A stretch of DNA of 64,000 bases. Source: Eleusine coracana subsp. coracana (lineage: Eukaryota; Streptophyta; Magnoliopsida; Poales; Poaceae). Positions 57,140-64,000 of this stretch are shown here, in pieces. Positions within the stretch are counted from its first letter, which is position 1. The number at the start of each line of letters is the position of its first letter. Below the pieces are notes generated by a model. The model ran no database searches. It saw nothing but the letters and a program-made list of their open reading frames with translations, and was not told where the DNA came from. The position numbers were made by a program, and so were the translations under genes. The stretch is taken from positions 33,615,969 to 33,679,968 of the forward strand of contig CM064424.1 in the NCBI GenBank assembly GCA_032690845.1, given 5' to 3'.

Positions 57140-58029
57140 AGTGGTAATCAGAGCTTCAGGTACACCGTTAGGTTCACCCTTATCTCTGTTATTTTGTTCA
57201 GTCCTAAACTCTAGAAAACTACCCTACAAAAATATTTGTTCGTCGTGTTTCCGCTGTCCTATATCCCCCTTGTGCTATGCAATTTTCAGTTTAGTTTGCT
57301 TCTCTGAATTTTAGTCCCTACAAGGTCATTGTATTGCTGGTCTAGTGCTTGTTCTTTGGTCTTGTTTGAGTGGTGCATGTCCTTGTTCATAGAGAATCAA
57401 GAGAAAAAAAATTCAGTTTGTTGCACACATTGAGAGTTTTGGAATAATATATTATCTATCTCTGTGACTATCATATTCAGATCATAATATTGCTTATGCT
57501 AGAATATATTTTCCTTTTTCTTTCTAGTACTAATACCTTGCTGCAGTTCTGATTCACAAGAAAAGAAAAGAAAAGAAAAAGGCAAAAGTGCATAAGAGGA
57601 AAAAGCCGCACAAAAAAGAGAAGTAGAAAAAGGCAAAGATAAAAATTCAGAATTGCTTGCAGCCTTTGCATTCTTTGTTAAGTCATTCGCTTGCTTGCTT
57701 GAACTAGGTCCGAGACAAGTTTAGGCCGGTGACATAGACTAGCTTGGGACTATTATTCAGTTTTGCAATTTCTGAATTGAGATCTTGCTAATCCTTGCTA
57801 CCTAATATTGCCTATCCAAGCTCCATATATATCCTTCTGAACAGGCACAAATTTTTGACTCTCGCAATTGTCAGTTCACACTCTCCAAGGTATCCTTTGC
57901 TTGCTGTAATTAAGAACTTTGTAAGGGCTTGGTGAGATGCTTCCATTTTCTTGTTGAGAGTTTCCACCGTTATTACATAGTAGTGATAGGAAAATATACT
58001 CTTGTGTGTTTTCTTGTTTGCTACTAACA
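57140..58029 (+). other. CRM-N primer site and leader
   Basis: The primer site at 57142-57154 reads TGGTAATCAGAGC, one base longer than the tRNA-Met complement TGGTATCAGAGC. The leader of about 0.88 kb is AT-rich with an AAAGAAAAGAAAAG stretch near 57560. No gene is seen. Confidence 0.7.
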
Positions 58030-59910
58030 ATGACAGGTTCCAATACTCATGGGAATGAATTGATGGCATCTCATGATGATAAGAGTGTTGTAGCACAACG
58101 AGTGTTCAGTTCTCAAATGGAGAAGATAGAGCAAAATCAATTGAACAATTTATTCCAGACTCACTTTGTTGTGAAGGATCGACGTTGTCGTGTCATCATT
58201 GATGGAGAGAGTAGCCACAACATTGCAAGCTTGGAGTTGGTCGAGAAGCTTGGCTTGACCACACAACCACACCCATGTCCATACTACATCCAATGGGTAA
58301 ATTCTTGTGGTAAGATAAAGGTAGATCAAATTGCACGTATTGAATTTTTTATTGGTTCTTACAAGGATAGTGCAGAGTTTGATATAGTACCTATGCAAGC
58401 ATGTCATGTGTTATTAGGTAAACCTTGGATTTCTACAAATAATGTTTCACATAATGCCATTGCTAATAACTACTCATTTAAATATAATGGTAGAAGGGTT
58501 ACTCTTAAACCTATGACTGCTGCTGAAATTTTAGAAGAGGACCAACAAAGATTTGAGAGAAGAAAGAATGAACCATTTAGGATAGAATGGGCTATTTCAA
58601 ATGTTGCAACACTTCCATCAAAATCTGAATTACTAGAGGATGAACATATTTCTTTGCCTCTTGTTGTAACTAATACATTTGAACATCTACATAAAGAAGA
58701 TGATAGTGGGAAAGATAAAGAACAGGTTGTTACTTCAGGTAAAAGCTTTCTTGATGTGATGAATTGTTCCAATAATCTTGCTGTATTGGAACCTCATGAT
58801 GATGTTTCTTTGTAACAAGTTGATTTATCTATTGGTCCTTGTGATAAAGAGGAGTTGTGTGCCAATGCTTCACTTATACCTTTGCCACAACAAATGAATG
58901 AGCTTGATGCTTTTGCTTATGATTCACCTAATGGTGCTGAAATAAAACATTTGATTTTAGTTACATGTGAAAAGGATGAGCAGAAATTGTTGACTTCTCT
59001 AAACACTTTAGGTTATATTGAATTTGATGTTCTTTGTGATCTAAATGCCGTTGAGAAGAAAATCTTTTCTCAAACTGAATTTCCTTTATTGACAAGAAAT
59101 AATTTTCATGCTATTGGCTATTATGATCATAGAGGTTTGTTTATAGTGCATAGAGTTTATATTTCTTCAACATTGAAACCTCCTTGTGTTGTGCAACTCA
59201 ATGAGACACTAGAAAACTGCAATAAAAATTGTCATGTCATGTCATGTTTTTCTACTGTTTCTAAGATCACATATTTTCTAACTTGTCATAAGAGTGAGGA
59301 TGATGTTCATAATACTGGCCAATTTTTCAAAGATGTTGTTCAGTTGTGTGACATGCCTTCTACTGTAGTTTCACATTCTAATGATAATTTTTATAACGCA
59401 TATAAACATGAGGTGCATCCCAAGTTTGGGAATAGTTCTATATTTCATATTTCAGATTTGAGACAAATATTCGAAGAAAGAGATGGGATCGAGTCGAGGA
59501 CGACTCTAATTCAAAAGGGGGAGAATGATGAGAACATCACACCTATGGATACACGTAACACTCCTCCAACTAAGATGAAAGTTCATGTGCATCACCTGAA
59601 TTTACAGGTGACTTCGTTTCTAATGTTTTATTTATGTGATTTTGAGAATAGATTGCTACCTAATGATTTAATTATTGTTAGGAACCATGGAGATGATGAT
59701 GATATAGCTGAGGAGGTGATTGGAGGCGTGATGGGCCAGCAAGGATGTCCAAGCCAAGGTGGAAGCCCAATCCAAAACCGACTTCGAGTCTGTTTCGGAG
59801 CCCAAGACCAGTCTGCACTAAAACGGACGCCCAGGACGCATACGGACTCGGATTTGGACGTTCTACATATGCCTGGAAACATAACGAAAAGATCTTTCCA
59901 ACCCAACTAG
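58030..59910 (+). pseudogene. CRM-N ORF: protease-like domain, relict integrase, LTR-encoded tail
   Basis: One 627-codon frame from the ATG at 58030 (MTGSNTHGNELMASHDDKS), with a single TAA at 58813-58815. Protease-like region: CRVIIDGESSHNIASLELVE and HVLLGKPW, aligning with IIIDGGSYNNWAS of CRM-2; Glu replaces the second Gly of DGGS. The middle ~230 residues match nothing I recognise. Then comes an integrase relic (SKITYFLTCHKSEDDVHNTG, DMPSTVVSHSNDNFYNA) aligned with SKMAHFIPCHKTDDASN of CRM-2, but with the catalytic aspartates lost. The frame continues with IFHISDLRQIFEERDG and reads through the 3' LTR start to 59910. Confidence 0.78.
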
Positions 59911-60426
59911 TCGCATATCAAAATTCGTCACGATCTATCGGCAATCGTTGAAACAAGTTGATGTACAGAATCTGTCCTGATGCTGCGACACCGTAATCGG
60001 TCTTTGGGCCATGTATCGAGTTGAGCCCACTTAGGGCTGCGTCCAGGGGGTCTTGCACGACCCTAGGGTCCTCATATACAGCCGCCGTCTCTTCATTAGG
60101 GTTTGGGTTTTGCTTATATTATTCTATTGATAACAGTTTTGCCGTTTGATCGGTTTGTGAGACCCCAACTTGTGAGATTCATTGTATACTTGCAAATTTG
60201 GTTGCATTCTTCTTTGTTCTTGCTTGTGTTCTTGATTTGCAGGCAAGGATAAGCCTTCTCGGCAAGGTCAATCATTCTTGAATGGTTGATAACCAGAGGA
60301 GACGTTGTGCTGCGATTGCGGGGTTCAGAACGTGTCGTTCGGAAGCCGGATCGATTTGTGTATCGCCTCCGCCTTAATCAAGATTATCAGAACCTATCGG
60401 AAGATCGGGAACCCTTGTCCACATCA
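59526..60426 (+). repeat. 3' LTR of CRM-N
   Basis: 901 bp. Its first ~385 bp are the open C-terminal tail of the internal ORF (NRLLPNDLIIVRNHGDDDD, LRVCFGAQDQSALKRTPRTH). Confidence 0.88.
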
Positions 60427-60431
60427 AGTTT

Positions 60432-61337
60432 ACAGAAACGCCACTGTGGACTCCTTGCCCCTAGGCGTGTTCGGAAGGAAGAAAGTGAAGAAGTAAATCA
60501 ACCGGAACGCGAGAAGACCCCAGTGATGGACGAGAAGCTTCGAGAGGAACCACAGGAAGATCCCAAGGAACCTGAAGAAGAAGAAGAACCAGAAGAATAT
60601 GAGCAAGAAGAGGACCCTGAGGAACCACAAGGGGAAGAAGACCCAGAAGAGCCTGAGGACCCTGAAGATCCTAATGATGGTGATGACTCAGAGGAGGACG
60701 AAGACCTAGCCATCCGTATGGCTGAGAAGTACCGCTCTCTTGGACTAGAGGGTGAGATCTTCTCCAAGAATCTGCGAAAGCTACTTGAGAAGATTGGCAT
60801 CACCAACAGGCCTCAGTACTTCATCAAGAAAGTGGATCGTCCTTTTCATGAGGAATGGACAGCGGAGGTCAACATCTACGATGGTGACCGCGTCATATCT
60901 ACTCACCGTGGCCGCACCCCTAGGGCTACTCATGGGGCCGCGGTGGACAACGCTGCTTGGAGGGCTCTCACTAGCCTCTGCTACACTCACTGCCATGAAT
61001 AGCAAAGACATGTTTTGCCCACATTCCCCGTCGGAAGCCAAGCACGTAGAAGTACATCGTCGCTCCTACAGAATGGTATGTGAGCACTAGGGAGATGGAC
61101 GAGACTCAGGGAGTCGTGGTAGACTTAAGCCGCGCTATGGAAGCACTACAAAGGGAGAACCACACTCTTCGGAAGAGGCTGCGTGATACTGAGGATTACA
61201 TAAAGCGTGACCAGGGAGTCAAGATGGGTGAGCAGAGTGACCTCTACTCATCGGGTATCCGCACTTGGACTGCAAACTCCCCGAAGCGCGCAAGTTCCCT
61301 ACCTTCGGTCTTCGACGAAGTCAACTCTCGCGCCTAG
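60432..61337 (+). pseudogene. Tek-C additional ORF (acidic, dsRBD-like domain, coiled coil)
   Basis: The likely start is the ATG at 60526 (MDEKLREEPQEDPKEP); the frame is open upstream into the CRM-N LTR by chance. It begins with an acidic run of about 65 residues (EDPEEPEDPEDPNDGDDSEE). An alpha-beta module follows: helix SKNLRKLLEKIGI, strands PQYFIKKVDRPFHEEWTAEV and IYDGDRVISTHRGRTPRATH, helix AVDNAAWRALTSLCYTH. A stop at 61000-61002 and a frameshift follow, then a coiled-coil part (VDLSRAMEALQRENHTLRKR) up to the stop at 61337. It has the same parts as the Tek-A additional ORFs, with the acidic stretch moved to the front. Function is unknown. Confidence 0.65.
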
Positions 61338-61613
61338 GAGATTCCCTTACCCATGAATAAAGATTTTAATAATCAAATGCTTAGATCGATTTACTTTCAT
61401 GGTGTGATGTAATGAACTCTGTGGCTTGGTTAAATAAGTGTGCTTGATGTCAGTTGTGGGATGCCTCGGCACCTTGTCCACAACCTCATTGTTTGGTTGC
61501 TCATTAAATAAACTATCTTTTACTTATCATTCCTTGATACATTTAGATGGGGATCTTTCTTTTCGTTATTACCACACCTCATCCCACACTAACTCCACCA
61601 CCTATTCTATCAG
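61338..61613 (+). other. Spacer between additional ORF and gag
   Basis: 276 bp, AT-rich, nothing recognised. The spacer in Tek-A (19159-19444) is of similar length. Confidence 0.5.
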
Positions 61614-62739
61614 ATGGTTCGCACTAGAGGCCACGCTGGAGGTAGCAATCAGAACAACGAGGATGGCAATAATGCTTCGAACCTTGAGCAATTCTTGGCC
61701 ATGCAGACTCAGCTCATGCAGACAATGATCCAAACTTTGGGCGCTATACAACAAAACCAAAACAACCAGCAGAACCACAATGCACCCCCACCTCCACCTC
61801 CACCTCCACCCCAAAATAGATTGGGGGAGTTCCTAAGGACTAGGCCACCTACCTTTTCCCAATCCAAAGATCCGATGGAAGCGGATGATTGGCTCAAGGC
61901 AATTAAGAAGAAGTTGATGATCACTCAATGCAATGATCGAGAGAAGGTTCTCTTTGCAGCTCATCAGTTGTATGGTGTAGCTGTAGACTGGTGGGAAGCG
62001 TATTGTAATGCTCAATGCTGATGTGGAAAGCATCACTTGGATTGAGTTCAAGGATAATTTTCGCTCTCACTATGTCCCTACGGGCATTAAATTGTTGAAA
62101 AAACAAGAATTTCAAGACCTGAGACAGGGAAACATGTCAGTAAGTGAATACCTGAATAGGTTCATCCAGCTGTCCAGGTATGCTCCTAAGGATGTGAACA
62201 CCGATGGGAAGAAGCAATATATGTTTATGAGGGGATTGCAGAATGACATCCAGTTTTAGTTGATAAACAATGACTATGTAAACTTCCAAAAACTGGTGGA
62301 CAAGGCCATTGTTGTGGAGAACAAGCGTAATGAGATTGAGAGGGAAGGCAAGAGAAAGATGCCATTCCAAGGACAATCATCTGGTAGTAACACTCGCCCC
62401 CGCATGATGCCATCTCCCAACCCATACCACCGTGCTCCTAACACTGTCAGGCCACCTATGCAAGCTCCACGCCCCAACTTTCCAATGCAATGCTCCAACT
62501 ACGAGGCACGTTGCCCTAACCAACAGCAGGCACCTCGCCCCACCTATCAGCAAGCACCCCGTCCCACCGCTCCAACAGCTCCACAAAACCAGAACCGCCC
62601 TACCTCTGGAAACACTAATGGTGTGAAGCACGGATGTTATCACTACGGACAGGAAGGTCACTTCATGGGACAGTGTCCTCAATGGAACAACGCACCAAGG
62701 CAAGCCCCAACCAACATGCTCCCAGGCAATCGAGGATAG
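61614..62739 (+). pseudogene. gag: Tek-C gag
   Basis: The ATG at 61614 (MVRTRGHAGGSNQNNEDG) opens a frame with a Gln/Asn-rich and nine-proline stretch. The capsid core has FSQSKDPMEADDWLKAIKKK and WWEAYCNAQ; the frame shifts near 62005 and goes on with KDNFRSHYVPTGIKLLKKQE and VSEYLNRFIQLSRYAP. A stop lies at 62257-62259. The C-terminus is Pro/Gln-rich. The zinc knuckle reads CYHYGQEGHFMGQC: the second cysteine of the CCHC set is tyrosine. A stop at 62737-62739 ends it. Confidence 0.85.
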
Positions 62740-63126
62740 CAGAATTATGCTCGACGGCGTGTCAATCATGTCACTACTGAGGAAGCTGAGCAAGCTATAG
62801 ATGTGCTGCTCGATATGTTCTTAGCTAACTCTCAACCTGCAACCATTTTGTTTGATTCAGGAGCATCACATTCATTCATAACATCCACATATGTGGCAAA
62901 GCACAACCTACCGATTGCTCTTATGAAGCATACCATGCTAGTTAGCTCTCCTGGTGGAGAAATGAGAACCAATCAAATATGCCCAAAGGTCGCCCTTAAA
63001 ATAAGGGGGGTAGACTTCTCAGCTAATCTCATAATCCTAGACTCCAAGGGGATAGATATAATACTTGGAATGGATTGGTTACGCAAGTATGATGGAGTGA
63101 TACAGTGCGCCAAGCAGTTGGTATAG
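62740..63126 (+). pseudogene. pol: Tek-C aspartic protease
   Basis: In frame with gag. The catalytic motif is TILFDSGASHSFITSTYVAK, and the second loop is IDIILGMDWLRKYDGVI. A stop at 63124-63126 follows. It would mature the polyprotein. Confidence 0.85.
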
Positions 63127-64000
63127 CTGACTAGTGCAGAGGGTACCAAGGTTGAGTTCGTAGCAGCCAACTCTACTGCCAAGGTGGTCATACTAAACCA
63201 AACCACCGGCACACCCATAGAAGAGATACGAGTGGTTTGTGATTTCCCTGATGTCTTTCCTGAAGAACTTCCAGGTATGCCACCAGACCGTGACATAGAG
63301 TTTGTTATCGACTTAATACCAGGAACTGCTCCTATATCTAAGAGGCCCTATAGGATGCCAGTTAATGAGTTTATAGAACTAAAGAAGCAATTACATGAGA
63401 TGCTAGAGAAAGGTTTCATGCGCCCTAGTTCCTCACCTTGGGGAGCTCCAGTACTCTTTGTCGAGAAGAAGGATAAGACTCAGAGGATGTGTGTGGACTA
63501 TCGTTCTCTTAATGATGTGACCATCAAGAATAAGTATCCACTACCACGGATTGAAGACTTGTTCAATCAGATGAAAGGAGCTTGTGTATTCTCCAAGATT
63601 GATCTGTGATTCGGGTATCACCAATTGAAGATAAGACCATCAGACATACCCAAGACGACTTTTCGAACAAGATATGGGTTATATGTGTATACGGTAATGT
63701 CATTTGGGTTGACCGATGCATCGGCCTACTTCATGTACCTTATGAACAAGGTGTTCATAGAATATTTGGATAAGTTTGTTGTGGTTTTCATTGATGACAT
63801 CTTGGTGTTTTCAAAGAATGAAGAAGAGCATGAGGAACACCTAAGGCTAGTTCTAGAGAAGCTACGTGAACACCAGTTGTATGCCAAATTGAGTAAGTGT
63901 GAATTCTGGCTGAAGGAGGTAGCATTTCTCGATCATGTGATCTCTGCTGGAGGAGTGTCAGTCGATCCAGGCAAGGTAAAGGATGTTCTAGACTGGAAAC
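63127..64000 (+). pseudogene. pol: Tek-C reverse transcriptase, cut by the window end
   Basis: In frame after the protease: PDVFPEELPGMPPDRDIEF, GFMRPSSSPWGAPVLFVEKK, MCVDYRSLNDVTIKNKYPLP. A TGA at 63607-63609 replaces the Arg of KIDLRSGYHQL. RT continues with SFGLTDASAYFMYLMNKVFI, the intact active site FIDDILVFSK (about 63790) and FWLKEVAFLDHVISAGGVSV. The rest of pol lies to the right. Confidence 0.88.

Larger units (their letters stand above)
56239..60426 (+). mobile_element. CRM-N, non-autonomous CRM derivative lacking RT
   Basis: Perfect duplication AGTTT (56234-56238 and 60427-60431). LTRs of exactly 901 bp each (56239-57139 and 59526-60426) differ at about 34 sites by hand count (about 4%). 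Internal region 2386 bp with one long ORF. TGATGAGAACATCA start and CCACATCA end match CRM elements. The polypurine tract is CAAAAGGGGGAGAA before 59526. Reverse transcriptase and RNase H are absent, so it must have moved in trans. It resembles the non-autonomous CRR elements known in rice in concept. Confidence 0.86.
54735..64000 (+). mobile_element. Tek-C, Tekay-type chromovirus, continues past the window
   Basis: The LTR starts TGTAACACCC at 54735 inside Tat-1 protease codons. LTR-like sequence runs to 56238, where CRM-N is inserted, and after 60432 an additional ORF, gag, protease and RT follow. No LTR end or primer site is found on either side of CRM-N. The flanks were contiguous before insertion (perfect AGTTT duplication), so part of LTR and leader had already been lost. 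Stops occur throughout. Confidence 0.78.

Overview
The window is plant DNA, almost certainly from a grass (Poaceae). It is made essentially entirely of nested and decayed LTR retrotransposons. I see no host gene, tRNA, rRNA, satellite array or CRISPR. The grass assignment rests on Sirevirus-type copia LTRs full of CCGGAC/GTCCGG palindromes, Tekay chromoviruses with LTRs of several kb, and CRM-type chromoviruses with TGATGAG...ATCA LTRs. CRM elements are enriched at grass centromeres, so a centromeric or pericentromeric origin is plausible but unproven. Element labels (Tek-A and so on) are mine.

Left and middle nest (1-44.3 kb). The outermost host is a plus-strand Tekay element, Tek-B. Its 5' part lies left of the window; its gag appears at 27647-27732 and resumes at 41423, running through protease, RNase H, integrase and chromodomain to a 3' LTR start at 44217. 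Two elements sit 82 bp apart in its gag. Ath-N1 (1-27646) is a non-autonomous Athila-like element with a tRNA-Asp primer site. Its right LTR is split by the complete minus-strand Tekay element Tek-A (4493-26351). The 3' LTR of Tek-A is split in turn by CRM-1 (10488-13080, minus) and a Tekay-type LTR, TekN-1 (6808-10487). The second insertion in the Tek-B gag is the copia Sirevirus Sire-1 (27733-41417, target duplication AGCAG), which is itself split by the nearly intact CRM-2 (32762-39490, target duplication CTACA).

Right nest (44.2-64 kb). The Tek-B 3' LTR breaks into an inverted CRM LTR fragment (CRM-3). This is followed by TekN-2, a minus-strand non-autonomous element with 3.3-kb LTRs and only 1.46 kb of internal DNA. 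TekN-2 abuts the gag/protease of Ath-2 (51211-53676, minus), which lies in a Tat/Retand protease-RT fragment, Tat-1 (53677-54734). On its other side Tat-1 is cut by Tek-C (54735 to the window end, plus). The Tek-C LTR region carries CRM-N (56239-60426, target duplication AGTTT), a non-autonomous CRM derivative.

How the genes work together. Intact copies would make gag (particle), protease, reverse transcriptase/RNase H and integrase. The Tekay copies also have C-terminal chromodomains, and the CRM copies have a C-terminal tail that reads into the 3' LTR. Almost all reading frames are broken; CRM-2 is closest to intact, with three single-base frameshifts. The least ordinary content is a set of additional ORFs between the 5' LTR and gag: two tandem paralogues in Tek-A and a related one in Tek-C. 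They share a small alpha-beta domain whose residue pattern resembles a double-stranded-RNA-binding fold, together with a coiled coil and an acidic tail.
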